The position numbers and the translations under genes are program-made. Positions 1 to 8,691 of a stretch of DNA of 53,015 bases are shown here, one piece after another (positions within the stretch are counted from its first letter, which is position 1; every line of letters starts with the position of its first letter). The stretch spans positions 1 through 53,015 of the forward strand of contig CABXGL010000009.1 in the NCBI GenBank assembly GCA_902511755.1, written 5' to 3'. Below the pieces are notes generated by a model that saw only the letters and a program-made list of their open reading frames with translations, did no database searches and was not told the origin of the DNA. This DNA comes from an uncultured Bacteroidota bacterium (GTDB lineage Bacteria; Bacteroidota; Bacteroidia; Flavobacteriales; Flavobacteriaceae).

Positions 1-1
1 A

Positions 2-109
2 AGTCATTATTCAAATTCTAAAATTACATCAAAAATTAATTATAATTTTAGAAAAATTGAGAAATCAATTGAAGAAACATGCTTAATATTTAAAAATCAA
101 TTTAATTGA
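2..109 (+). CDS. 3' end of an upstream gene, possibly an NAD-dependent epimerase/dehydratase (partial)
   Basis: A frame is open from the window edge to a TGA at 107-109 and gives 35 residues. The tail is rich in Lys, Ile and Glu, with the pattern NYNFRKIEKSIEETC followed by IFKNQF. This resembles the C-terminal helices of Bacteroidota NAD-dependent epimerase/dehydratases, but it is too short to be sure. It would converge on the DUF4296 gene and overlap its 3' end by 8 bases. A second frame is open from position 3 to a TAA near 86 and could be the real one. The family assignment is inference only. Confidence 0.4.
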   Translation, partial: SHYSNSKITSKINYNFRKIEKSIEETCLIFKNQFN

Positions 110-485
110 TTTTATTTAATGAATCTACTCTTTTTTTAGTATGTACTTCCAAATCTTTAGAAAGAGAATCTTTCAGAAGTTTTAATTTTGTTTCTAGTTT
201 TGAATATATTCTTAAATATAGCTTAGGATTAGAAGCGTAATAAAAATTGCTTTCAGAAAAAATTACTGAATCAATTTTATGTTTTTTAAATAGTAAGGAA
301 TCTTTAATGTTATAATAATTTAATTCAGATCTGTTTCTAAAAGCTCTACTTGAATTAATTATATTGATATCAAATAAAAAATTTACCATTTGATCTTCAT
401 TCATTAAATTTTGAGGAACGTTCTTTTCTTTACCACTACAAGAAAATAGTATTGTTAAGACTAATAGGATAATTGTATTTTTCAT
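102..485 (-). CDS. DUF4296 domain lipoprotein
   Basis: This is a 127-residue protein with a lipoprotein signal: a hydrophobic stretch at residues 4-14, then LFSC with the lipid-accepting Cys at about 16. The mature part begins with the NLMNEDQMVNFLFDINII pattern that marks the DUF4296 family of small Bacteroidota lipoproteins, and ends in a charged, Lys-rich helix. The function of the family is unknown. The protein would sit in the cell envelope. Its start overlaps the end of the dihydroorotase gene upstream by 4 bases, so the two are probably co-translated with the glycosyltransferase gene before them. The position next to pyrC and a DPM1-like gene is typical of flavobacteria. Confidence 0.85.
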   Translation of the reverse strand: MKNTIILLVLTILFSCSGKEKNVPQNLMNEDQMVNFLFDINIINSSRAFRNRSELNYYNIKDSLLFKKHKIDSVIFSESNFYYASNPKLYLRIYSKLETKLKLLKDSLSKDLEVHTKKRVDSLNKIN

Positions 486-1819
486 CTTCTAAATGTCAAT
501 TTTTTGCCATGAGGAACTGGATCAAAATTTCCGTCATTATATGCTAGCTTTCCATTAATAAATGTATGTGTGACTTTTGAATCAAATACATAATTCTCAA
601 ATGGTGACCAATTGCATTTATATAGGATATTACTTTTATCCACTTTCCACGACTTATTAAAATCAATTAATACTAAATCTGCAAAATATCCCTTTCTTAT
701 ATAACCTCTATTATTAATTTGAAATAAATCAGCAGGATTATGACACATTTTAGATACAATTTTTTCTAGAGTGATTTTGTTGTTAAAATAATGCTGTATC
801 ATTGAGACTAATCCATGTTGAACTAATGGTCCGCCTGATGGACATTCCAAATATTTTTTTGATTTTTCTTCAATTGTATGTGGGGCATGATCTGTTGCAA
901 TTATATCTATTTTATCATTATTCAAAGCTTCCCATAATGCTTCTCTATCATGTTTTGATTTAATAGCTGGGTTCCATTTTATTAATGATTGTTTTTCATT
1001 ATAATCTTCATCAGAAAACCACAAATGATGAACACAAACCTCTGATGTAATTTTTTTATCTTTTAATGGAACATCATTTCTAAATAAAAGTGATTCACTT
1101 TTAGTAGATAAATGAAAAACATGAAGCCTAGCTCCTGTCTGTTTTGCCAGTTTTATAATTTTTATTGTTGATTCATAACAAGCTTCTTCAGATCTAATTA
1201 TAGGGTGATATTTAAAGGGAATATCATTTCCGTACTTAGATTTATAATGATTTAAATTTTTATTTATAATTTTTTCATCTTCACTATGTACTGCAATTAA
1301 AAGATTTGTTTCTTCAAAAATTTCTTTTAGAATATTTTGATCATCAACTAGCATATTTCCAGTTGATGAACCTAAAAATAGTTTTAATGCAGCTACATTA
1401 TTGGTGTCTAGCTTTTTAATTTCTTCAATATTATCATTTGTTCCACCAAACATAAAAGAGTAATTAGCATATGAATTGTTATTGGCTATTTCAAACTTAT
1501 TATCAAGATCATTAATAGTTGTTGTTTGTGGAATTGTATTTGGCATTTCAATAAAAGATGTCACACCTCCAGCTATTGCTGCCTTTGATTCTGAATTAAT
1601 AGTAGCTTTATGAGTTAATCCTGGTTCTCTAAAGTGTACCTGATCATCTATGACACCTGGAATTAAAACCTTATTATTTGCATCTATTAATTTATATTGA
1701 CTCTCAAACGGAATATCATTTGCTATCTCACTTATTAAGTCTCCTTTTATCAAAATATCAGATTTAAATATCTTGCCTTCATTGACTATTCGAGCATTTT
1801 TTATTAATATATCTGACAT
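482..1819 (-). CDS. pyrC: Dihydroorotase (class I)
   Basis: This enzyme makes dihydroorotate from carbamoyl-aspartate in de novo pyrimidine synthesis and acts in the cytoplasm. The 445-residue protein is an amidohydrolase TIM barrel. The signature VHFREPGLTHKA lies at about residues 61-72, followed by SFIEMPNT, the lysine region ALKLFLGSSTGNM and the metal-binding aspartate in ATDHAPHT. The usual HxH metal pair reads QVH here: the first His is Gln60 and His62 is kept. To my knowledge this variant is common in Bacteroidota dihydroorotases. The start codon overlaps the stop of the glycosyltransferase gene, so the pair forms one operon with DUF4296. Confidence 0.93.
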   Translation of the reverse strand: MSDILIKNARIVNEGKIFKSDILIKGDLISEIANDIPFESQYKLIDANNKVLIPGVIDDQVHFREPGLTHKATINSESKAAIAGGVTSFIEMPNTIPQTTTINDLDNKFEIANNNSYANYSFMFGGTNDNIEEIKKLDTNNVAALKLFLGSSTGNMLVDDQNILKEIFEETNLLIAVHSEDEKIINKNLNHYKSKYGNDIPFKYHPIIRSEEACYESTIKIIKLAKQTGARLHVFHLSTKSESLLFRNDVPLKDKKITSEVCVHHLWFSDEDYNEKQSLIKWNPAIKSKHDREALWEALNNDKIDIIATDHAPHTIEEKSKKYLECPSGGPLVQHGLVSMIQHYFNNKITLEKIVSKMCHNPADLFQINNRGYIRKGYFADLVLIDFNKSWKVDKSNILYKCNWSPFENYVFDSKVTHTFINGKLAYNDGNFDPVPHGKKLTFRR

Positions 1820-2559
1820 TATTTTTTATTTTTTTTATAAAAATAGCTTAAGATTTTTAATTTAATTAATCCAAAAATAGCTTCAAATATTATATCTCCA
1901 CTCATTTTGGATTCTCCATGAATTCTATCTTTAAAAATTATTGGTATTTCTAAGATTCTAAAGTTATTTACAAAAGCCTTGAACTTTAATTCAATCTGAT
2001 ATGCATAACCATTAAAAAGAATTGATTTTAAATCAATCTTATGTAAAACTTCTTTTTTGTAACCAACAAAACCAGAAGTTGCATCATAAACAGGCAAACC
2101 TGTTATTATTCTTGAATAAATAGAAGCAAAATATGAAAGAATTATTCTACTTAATGGCCAATTAACGACATTTATTCCATTAACATATCTTGACCCAATA
2201 ATAACATCACAATTTGAATTATCAAGTTCTTTTTGCATTCTAACTAAATCTTCTGGATTATGAGACAAATCTGCATCCATTTCAAAAATATAATCGTAAT
2301 CTCTTTCTAAAGCCCAATAAAATCCGTGTGTATAAGCCTTTCCTAATCCCTCTTTTTTAATTCTAGATTCTAAAAAAATTCTTGATTTATATTTATTAGA
2401 ATATTCTTTTACAAGTTCAGCAGTACCATCTGGCGAACTGTCATCAACAACCAAAACATGAAAAAAAAAGGACAGATTTATAATTTTATCTAAAAGAATA
2501 GAAATATTTTCTAATTCATTATAGGTAGGAATAATAACTACAGTTCTAGACATCATCAA
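1819..2559 (-). CDS. Polyprenol-phosphate mannose synthase-like glycosyltransferase (GT2)
   Basis: This is a GT-A glycosyltransferase of family 2, similar to dolichol-phosphate mannosyltransferase (DPM1). It would move a sugar from a nucleotide donor to a polyprenyl phosphate at the inner face of the membrane, for later use in glycan or lipid decoration. VVIIPTYNE lies at the N-terminus, VDDSSPDGT at about residue 39, and the metal-binding DADLSHNPEDL at about residue 96. At 246 residues it is the short, soluble form, without the C-terminal membrane helices of longer relatives. It begins with MMM, so the exact start could be any of three adjacent codons. It is first in the operon with pyrC and DUF4296. 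Confidence 0.9.
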   Translation of the reverse strand: MMMSRTVVIIPTYNELENISILLDKIINLSFFFHVLVVDDSSPDGTAELVKEYSNKYKSRIFLESRIKKEGLGKAYTHGFYWALERDYDYIFEMDADLSHNPEDLVRMQKELDNSNCDVIIGSRYVNGINVVNWPLSRIILSYFASIYSRIITGLPVYDATSGFVGYKKEVLHKIDLKSILFNGYAYQIELKFKAFVNNFRILEIPIIFKDRIHGESKMSGDIIFEAIFGLIKLKILSYFYKKNKK

Positions 2560-2669
2560 TTTTTTTACAAAAATACAGTTTTAATAAAGTAATAAATATA
2601 TTTTGAGTTCAATAGACTAAAATAATGCTAATTTTGAATTATGAATCAATGGAATATAAAATATAATTA

Positions 2670-3317
2670 ATGGAAGGTTGGTTAAAAATTCTAATGATTA
2701 TATCAACCATTTTAATGCTTTGGGCACGAATAGTAGCTGGAGAAAAATTTCAATATTTAATTAAATTTTGGAATATCCATAGATATTTTTCATATAAATC
2801 AGGCTATACAATACCTATTTTTAATTCTCTTAATGTCTTAATGTTTTTTTTAAGAGTTATTCTTATTTCAATTTTTATATCTATATATATTTTGCCTAAA
2901 GAATTCTCAGATTTTCCATTATATAATTTTTCTATTATTTCTGGATTAATATCAACCTATATTGCACTAAAATTTTTAATTGAAAAATTTTATTCAGTAA
3001 TAATAAACTACAATAAGCCTTTAATCAAAATCAAACACTATGATTTTGTCGGCAGATATAAAGTTGGATTTAAAAATCTTTTTGCAGTTCATTTATATTT
3101 TTATTTGTTATTAATACTATTTAATCCAATTCCATCTAATTTAATAGTTTTAATAAGTATTATTTTAATTACTATATATCTATTCTTTTTTTCATATTAT
3201 ATAATTAAAAAAATTATAAATACAACACATAAAACTCCTGTTTATTTTATTTTGTACCTTTGCACGTTCGAAATAGCACCAGCATTTTTATTATTCTGGT
3301 ATGCATTTAAATTTTGA
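2670..3317 (+). CDS. DUF4271 integral membrane protein
   Basis: This is a 215-residue membrane protein with several strongly hydrophobic segments, at about residues 5-22, 52-74, 85-105, 139-160, 164-178 and 191-212. The aromatic, Lys-rich loops and the position just before hemD match DUF4271, a Bacteroidota membrane family of unknown role. It reads divergently from the pyrC operon and stops 3 bases before the hemD start, so the two genes are very likely co-transcribed. Base composition is extremely AT-rich. I cannot assign a biochemical role. Confidence 0.8.
   Translation: MEGWLKILMIISTILMLWARIVAGEKFQYLIKFWNIHRYFSYKSGYTIPIFNSLNVLMFFLRVILISIFISIYILPKEFSDFPLYNFSIISGLISTYIALKFLIEKFYSVIINYNKPLIKIKHYDFVGRYKVGFKNLFAVHLYFYLLLILFNPIPSNLIVLISIILITIYLFFFSYYIIKKIINTTHKTPVYFILYLCTFEIAPAFLLFWYAFKF
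3255..3262 (+). promoter_or_regulatory. Possible internal -7 box upstream of hemD
   Basis: TACCTTTG followed by CACG matches the Bacteroidota -7 consensus TAnnTTTG exactly. It sits inside the last part of the DUF4271 gene, about 60 bases before the hemD start. No convincing TTG is visible at the expected distance upstream, so this is weak. It would let hemD be transcribed independently. Confidence 0.3.
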
Positions 3318-3320
3318 ATT

Positions 3321-4067
3321 ATGAAGGTAAAGTCTATTTTAGTTTCTCAACCAAGTCCTACAATTGAAAATTCACCATATTATCAATTAAAAACCAAAAG
3401 AAAAGTAAAAATTGATTTCGTGCCTTTTATTCATGTTGAAGGAGTTGCTGCTAGAGAAGTTCGTCAGCAAAAAATTGATTTGTCTAAATTTTCAGCTATT
3501 ATTTTAACCAGCAGAAATGCAGTAGATCACTTTTTTAGAGTAGCTGAAGAAATGAGGTTTCCGATTCCAAATGCACTTAAATATTTTTGCTTATCTGAAG
3601 CTGTAGCATTCTATTTACAAAAGTATGTTGTTTATAGAAAAAGAAAAATTTATGTAGGTGGTAGAACTTTTGATGACTTATCATTGCAGATAGCTAAATA
3701 TAACGAAGAAAGCTATTTAATTCCTTGTTCTAATGCTTTATCTCCAGCTATTCCTGAAAAACTGGATGATTTAGGAGTCAAATGGGTTCAGGGTACTTTT
3801 TACAAAACGGTTATTAGTGATCTTTCTAGTTTAAAAAATGTTTACTATGATGTTTTGGTTTTCTTCAGCCCTTCAGGAATAGAATCTTTATTTTCAAATT
3901 TTCCCGACTTTAAACAAAATGACACTAGAATAGCAGCCTATGGAAATTCAACTCTGAAAGCAGCTAAAGATGCAGGTTTAAGAATTGATATTTCTGCACC
4001 TGCTCCAAAAGTTTCATCAATGTCTAGAGCATTAGACATCTATATAGAAAAAGTTAATAAAAAATAA
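3321..4067 (+). CDS. hemD: Uroporphyrinogen-III synthase
   Basis: HemD closes and rearranges hydroxymethylbilane to uroporphyrinogen III in haem synthesis and works in the cytoplasm. The 248-residue protein has the two-lobed HemD layout. The first lobe carries ILTSRNAVDHFFR, the link region holds YVGGRTFDDLSLQI, and the second lobe carries VLVFFSPSGIESLF and AYGNSTLKAAKDAGL, the usual Ser/Gly loop near the C-terminus. Sequence conservation is low in this family, but the order of these motifs and the DUF4271 neighbour support the call. The gene starts 3 bases after the DUF4271 stop and converges on the thioredoxin-like gene. Confidence 0.88.
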   Translation: MKVKSILVSQPSPTIENSPYYQLKTKRKVKIDFVPFIHVEGVAAREVRQQKIDLSKFSAIILTSRNAVDHFFRVAEEMRFPIPNALKYFCLSEAVAFYLQKYVVYRKRKIYVGGRTFDDLSLQIAKYNEESYLIPCSNALSPAIPEKLDDLGVKWVQGTFYKTVISDLSSLKNVYYDVLVFFSPSGIESLFSNFPDFKQNDTRIAAYGNSTLKAAKDAGLRIDISAPAPKVSSMSRALDIYIEKVNKK

Positions 4068-4078
4068 ACTTATCTAAT

Positions 4079-4624
4079 CTATAAACTGCTTTTAAAAGAT
4101 TTAATAAATCTATCAAAATCTTCTTGAGACTTTATTAATTTGTATTGATCCTTTTTAAAGAGTTCTAAATATATTTCTAGTTGTTTAGGAATTAAATAGC
4201 CTCTAATAGGAGTAATTAAATTCATCTTATCATCAAAAAAAATAGTGGTTGGGTATGCATTTATTCCTAAAAATTGAGTGAACTGGTGAGAAGAATTCCT
4301 GCTTTGAGACTTGCTTTCATCATAACGGATATTTTCAAATTTTCTTCCCATAAAATTTATTACATCATTACCTTCACCATTAAATTTTACAGCATAATAA
4401 TTTTTGTTAATAAAATCTGCTATAAACTTATTCTGAAAAGTATTTTTTTCCATTAATTTACAAGGACCACACCAATTCGTGTAAACATCCATGATTATAT
4501 TTTTTGGTAAAGTTTTTTGAGCTTCTATAGCTTTTTCAAAACTAATCCAATTAATTTCTTGTGAAGAATTAACAAAAAAACTTAAAAAAAATATTAAAAA
4601 TAAACCTCTATTCAATTTAAACAT
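4079..4624 (-). CDS. Exported thioredoxin-like protein
   Basis: This is a 181-residue protein with a signal peptide (hydrophobic residues 8-18, ending near NSSQ). A thioredoxin fold follows, with the redox motif Cys52-Gly-Pro-Cys55 inside YTNWCGPCKLME. The cis-Pro loop is visible as NAYPTTIFF. It probably reduces or exchanges disulfides of envelope proteins in the periplasm, in the style of the thioredoxin_7/DUF255-like fold. It lies 17 bases after the POT transporter start region on the same strand and could be co-transcribed with it. The redox partner is not evident from the sequence. Confidence 0.85.
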   Translation of the reverse strand: MFKLNRGLFLIFFLSFFVNSSQEINWISFEKAIEAQKTLPKNIIMDVYTNWCGPCKLMEKNTFQNKFIADFINKNYYAVKFNGEGNDVINFMGRKFENIRYDESKSQSRNSSHQFTQFLGINAYPTTIFFDDKMNLITPIRGYLIPKQLEIYLELFKKDQYKLIKSQEDFDRFIKSFKSSL

Positions 4625-4641
4625 TGGAACAATAGTAAAAA

Positions 4642-6144
4642 TTATTCTGCATTATGAACAAGTCTTTTTAATGGTTTTAAAATCAATATTACTAAAAGAC
4701 CAAAAATTGAACAGAAAATTGTTATTCCCGTAAATGTCCAATAATCTCCAACTTCACTAGCATTTTCACCAATTAATCCAGCAACTTTATTGCCAAGACC
4801 AGTTGCAGCAAAATATGCTCCCATCATAAAAGCTCCCCAACGTGCTGGAGCTAACTTAGTTATAAAAGAAAGAGCTACAGGAGATGCGCATAACTCTCCA
4901 ATTGTATGAAACAAGTAAGCCAATACTAACCAATACATGGCCGATTTTTTTATAATCTCTCCTGAAGCATCATAAGTAACTTCATTTGAAGCAATAGACA
5001 TAAAGAAAAAACCAAATCCCATAATAATTACACCTAAAGACATTTTAAAAAGCGAAGAATGTTCATATCCTGATTTTTTCCACCTAATCCAGAAAGAACC
5101 AACTAAAGTTGCGAAAATTAAAATAAAAATTGCATTAACAGATTGAAACCAACTTGCAGGAACCATAAAAGATCCAAGAGCTAAATCTGTCTTTTGAGAT
5201 GCATATAAATTCATTAAACCTCCTGCTTGTTCAAACGATCCCCAAAAAACTATAACAATTAAAAATGCTAAATAAGTAACTAATATTCTATCTTTTTCAA
5301 TCTTATTTCCATCATTATATACTACAATTGCAAATCCAACAGCAAATGCAATTCCAATTAAAAGCAAACCATAATCCCAATCTCCATTTAATCCTAAGTA
5401 CAACCCAAGAATCGCAGTTAGAGAAAACCCTATTAAAGAATTAGTTTTTTTGAAAATCTGTAAAAATAAATTATCTGATTTATTGTCATTTGAAGTTTCT
5501 AATTCAACCTTATTTCCAACATGAGATAAATATTTTTGTCCCTTCCAATAACCTAATTGGCCAATAGCCATTCCTATACCTGCTAATCCAAAACCATAAT
5601 GCCAATTATAGGTTTCGCCAATATATCCCACAAGAAGAGCAGAAACAGCAGCACCAATATTAATTCCCATATAAAATATATAAAATCCCATATCTCTTTT
5701 ATTATGGTCTGTTTTACCGTAAAGTCCTCCAACCATAGTAGAGATATTCCCTTTTAAGCATCCAACTCCCAAAACAATAAATGTCAATCCTGTATAGAAG
5801 GCCCATAGAGCCTCCACTGCTAAAATTCCGTGACCAAAACATAATAAAAGCCCACCAATCATAACTGACTTTTTTTGACCTAAATACCTATCTGCTAGAA
5901 TTCCGCCTGGTATTGTTGCCAAGTAAACAAACATAGTGTACCATCCATATAATTCAAGAGCTGATTTATCACTCCAGCCTAACCCAGGGTTTACTCCAGA
6001 TGTTTCTGAAACTAAATAAAGAACAAGTATTGCTCTCATGCCATAGTAACTAAAGCGTTCCCATAGTTCAGTAAAAAAAAGATAAAAAAGACCTATTGGA
6101 TGTCCAAGAAATGTTTTCTGTTGTAATTCATTTTGATCATTCAT
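4642..6144 (-). CDS. POT/PTR2-family proton-coupled oligopeptide transporter
   Basis: This is a 500-residue major-facilitator protein of the proton-dependent oligopeptide transporter family, which takes up di- and tripeptides across the inner membrane. The family signature FTELWERFSYYGMRAIL is at about residues 24-40, with GGILADRYLGQKK at about 79-91 and DMGFYIFYMGINIGA at about 151-165. Twelve or more hydrophobic helices can be followed. The gene lies 3 bases downstream of cutC, in the same direction. With the dipeptide enzymes at 39.7-47.4 kb it adds to the peptide-scavenging capacity of this organism. Substrate range cannot be read from the sequence. Confidence 0.93.
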   Translation of the reverse strand: MNDQNELQQKTFLGHPIGLFYLFFTELWERFSYYGMRAILVLYLVSETSGVNPGLGWSDKSALELYGWYTMFVYLATIPGGILADRYLGQKKSVMIGGLLLCFGHGILAVEALWAFYTGLTFIVLGVGCLKGNISTMVGGLYGKTDHNKRDMGFYIFYMGINIGAAVSALLVGYIGETYNWHYGFGLAGIGMAIGQLGYWKGQKYLSHVGNKVELETSNDNKSDNLFLQIFKKTNSLIGFSLTAILGLYLGLNGDWDYGLLLIGIAFAVGFAIVVYNDGNKIEKDRILVTYLAFLIVIVFWGSFEQAGGLMNLYASQKTDLALGSFMVPASWFQSVNAIFILIFATLVGSFWIRWKKSGYEHSSLFKMSLGVIIMGFGFFFMSIASNEVTYDASGEIIKKSAMYWLVLAYLFHTIGELCASPVALSFITKLAPARWGAFMMGAYFAATGLGNKVAGLIGENASEVGDYWTFTGITIFCSIFGLLVILILKPLKRLVHNAE

Positions 6145-6147
6145 ATA

Positions 6148-6774
6148 TTATTTTATTTTAATTATTTTTTTTCCGTGATAATATTTTCCTTGAATTAAAG
6201 AATGCAATTCATTAAAATTTTTATATGTAATTCCACCTGCATTAATAATTTCAAAATTATCTGGCACTAAATCTAACATTTTTTTTAGAGTTTCTGTAGC
6301 ATCTATCGCAAAAGTCTTACCTCCAGATGATAAAACCCCATTTATATTTTTATTTTTTAACAATAATAAAAGAGAATTCAGTACAGAATCTGTCTTATCC
6401 ATTGCTTTGTGAATAATAACATTCAAAGGCTTAGCTATATCTGACAATAAATTAATTTGACTCATATTTAAATTTGAATCTTTATTCAAACAACCGAGAA
6501 CAACTCCATCAACCCCCAATTCTTTACAATAATTAATATCCTCAATCATTATTCTAATATCTTCATTAGAATATATAAATGAAGGATGTTTAGGTCTAAT
6601 TATTACTCTTATTGGAATATTCAAATTTAAAAACACCTTCTTTATAAGTTTTTTAGAAGGGGTCAAACCATCCAGATCAAGTCTTCCGCAAAGTTCAATT
6701 CTATTTGCACCTTTTTTTTCAGCATTAACTGCATCTGAAAATGAGTCAACACATGCTTCTTTAATAATTTGCAT
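6148..6774 (-). CDS. cutC: CutC family protein
   Basis: This is a 208-residue TIM-barrel protein of the CutC family, named for copper homeostasis, although a direct copper role is disputed for many members. The family patterns EACVDSFSDAVNAEKKGANRIELCGRL (read as two halves, residues 6-20 and 21-32), IRVIIRPKH and VDGVVLGCL are all present, with VLSSGGK later. It is a little shorter than the roughly 240-residue E. coli protein. It sits between nagB-PIG-L and the peptide transporter, with 12 and 3 bases of spacing, so it belongs to that minus-strand operon. In Bacteroidota it is often found beside amino-sugar genes, which leaves room for a sugar-related role. Confidence 0.88.
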   Translation of the reverse strand: MQIIKEACVDSFSDAVNAEKKGANRIELCGRLDLDGLTPSKKLIKKVFLNLNIPIRVIIRPKHPSFIYSNEDIRIMIEDINYCKELGVDGVVLGCLNKDSNLNMSQINLLSDIAKPLNVIIHKAMDKTDSVLNSLLLLLKNKNINGVLSSGGKTFAIDATETLKKMLDLVPDNFEIINAGGITYKNFNELHSLIQGKYYHGKKIIKIK

Positions 6775-6786
6775 ATAAAAAGTTAA

Positions 6787-8688
6787 CTAAAAGTGGTGTC
6801 TTTTAAAAGTCTCTAAAGCTGAGTAATCTGACATCCCTAAATCATGAAAAGTTTTAGCAATTGCTCTATTTCTATCTTCCGTTCTAACCCAAAACTCCCT
6901 ATTATCATCTCCTTGAAACATTACATTATCTTTTTGAGTTTGATGGTAAAAAATAGCTTTCCTTTTCTTCAAAACTTGATTGGGACTCATTGGAATCGAC
7001 ATATCAATTTCATGAACCTCCCATTCATGCCAAGCTCCTCTATAAAGCCAAACCCAGCAGTTTTTCATAAAACTTTTTTCTTTAATACTTTTCAGAACAT
7101 CAAAAAGAATATCTAAGCAAACTTTATGAGTACCATGTGGGTCAGCAAGATCACCAGCAGCATAAATTTGGTGAGGTTTTAGATTAGAAATTATATTCCT
7201 AATAATTTTTGAATCTAGGCTAGTAGGTCGAGATTTTTTTATAGTTCCTGTTTCATAAAATGGAAGTCTTAAAAAATGCACATTAGAATCAGGTATTCCA
7301 ATAAATCTAGTGGCGGCTAAAGATTCTTTTTCTCTTATTAATGATGCAATATTTCTTATTTCTTTATTGTCTAAAATTTCATTAGATTTTTTTAAAATAT
7401 CTATTAACTCTTGATATCTATTTTTAACATTTTTGGAAGTCTCAGAAAAAACTTCTAAAAATTTAAGAACATCAGAATTACTTACAGCAATATTACCAGA
7501 AGTTTGGTAAGCAACATGTACATCATGGCCTTGAGAAACCAATCTATCAAAAGTAGCCCCCATAGAAATTACATCATCATCAGGATGAGGACTAAAAATA
7601 AGCACTCTTTTTTTAGCTGGGCTAGCTCTTTCAGGCCTATATTTATCATCCACATTAGGCTTTCCACCAGGCCAGCCAGTAATAGTTCTATCAATTTTAT
7701 TAAAAACTTCTAAATTAATCTTATATGGGGATTGATGAATCAATAATTCTGACATATAATTTTCATTATAATCAGACTCGGTCAAATTTAATATTGATTT
7801 ATTGGTTTTTTTACAAAGCCAAATCACTGCTTTAGCTTTTGACTCCAACGTTAATTTAACATCCCCTACTTTCCAAGGTGATTGAATCCTTGTCAAATTA
7901 GATGCTGCATTTTTATCTAAAACAAATGTTGCATTTTTATGATTTTGTAAAAAACTTGCTGGAACATTTGGATCAACCCTTCCCTCTATTGCTTTACTAA
8001 TGGCTTTCGACTTATTTTGCCCCCACGCTAAAAGAACCACTCTTTTGGATTTTCTTATAGTATTAATTCCCATTGTAATTGCCTTTGTAGGAACATTTTC
8101 AATTCCATAAAAAGCTTTTCTTGCATCATTTCTCGTTGTGTAATCAAGGTGAACAAGTCTTGTTAATGAACTATAATTTGAACCTGGCTCATTAAAACCT
8201 ATATGACCAGTACTTCCGATGCCTAAAAGTTGAATGTCAATTCCTCCTAATTTCTTAATTTTCTTTTCATATTCATTACAATGACTATTAACTTTATTAA
8301 AATCTAATTCACCATTTGGAATATTAATATTTTTAGGTTTAATATCTATATGAGAAAATAAATGAATATGCATGAAATGATGATAACTTTGTGTATCAAC
8401 TTTTTTCATTGGAAAATATTCATCTAAGTTAAATGTAATTACATTTGAAAAGCTAAGCCCTTCTTCTTTATGCAATCTTACAAGCTCCTCATAAACAGAA
8501 ATGGGCGAAGAACCTGTGGCTAAACCTAAAATACAACTTTCATTTTCTTTTTGTTTTTTTCTGATTAAAATTGCTATCTCGTTAGCTACAATCCTTGAAG
8601 CTTCTTTAGACTCATCAAAAATTACACTATGAATTTTTTCATACCTAGTCTGTTCTAAAGTTCCCGGGGATTTATAATCAATTATCAT
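6787..8688 (-). CDS. nagB: Glucosamine-6-phosphate deaminase fused to a PIG-L (LmbE) deacetylase-like domain
   Basis: The N-terminal half (about residues 20-270) is NagB, which converts glucosamine-6-phosphate to fructose-6-phosphate and ammonia. ATGSSP is at about 57, the catalytic Asp is in FNLDEYF (about 86-92), and GIGSTGHIGFNEPGS is at about 156-170. The C-terminal half (about 360-560) is a PIG-L/LmbE fold with the metal motif HPDDD at residues 368-372 and a second site in GDLADPHGTH. PIG-L domains remove acetyl groups from GlcNAc-type substrates, so the fusion could couple deacetylation and deamination. At 633 residues this matches the long NagB form known in Bacteroidota. The neighbouring symporter and nucleotidyltransferase point to amino-sugar use. 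Confidence 0.92.
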   Translation of the reverse strand: MIIDYKSPGTLEQTRYEKIHSVIFDESKEASRIVANEIAILIRKKQKENESCILGLATGSSPISVYEELVRLHKEEGLSFSNVITFNLDEYFPMKKVDTQSYHHFMHIHLFSHIDIKPKNINIPNGELDFNKVNSHCNEYEKKIKKLGGIDIQLLGIGSTGHIGFNEPGSNYSSLTRLVHLDYTTRNDARKAFYGIENVPTKAITMGINTIRKSKRVVLLAWGQNKSKAISKAIEGRVDPNVPASFLQNHKNATFVLDKNAASNLTRIQSPWKVGDVKLTLESKAKAVIWLCKKTNKSILNLTESDYNENYMSELLIHQSPYKINLEVFNKIDRTITGWPGGKPNVDDKYRPERASPAKKRVLIFSPHPDDDVISMGATFDRLVSQGHDVHVAYQTSGNIAVSNSDVLKFLEVFSETSKNVKNRYQELIDILKKSNEILDNKEIRNIASLIREKESLAATRFIGIPDSNVHFLRLPFYETGTIKKSRPTSLDSKIIRNIISNLKPHQIYAAGDLADPHGTHKVCLDILFDVLKSIKEKSFMKNCWVWLYRGAWHEWEVHEIDMSIPMSPNQVLKKRKAIFYHQTQKDNVMFQGDDNREFWVRTEDRNRAIAKTFHDLGMSDYSALETFKRHHF

Positions 8689-8691
8689 ATA

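Noticed and set aside
3-86. Alternative open frame at the left edge
   Set aside because: Open but shorter and richer in plain Ile/Leu/Lys; the other frame better matches an epimerase-like tail. The choice stays uncertain.
7504-7713. Plus-strand ORFs inside nagB, the sulfatases and the Gfo genes
   Set aside because: They lie fully inside strongly supported genes on the other strand, lack family motifs and have no start signals.
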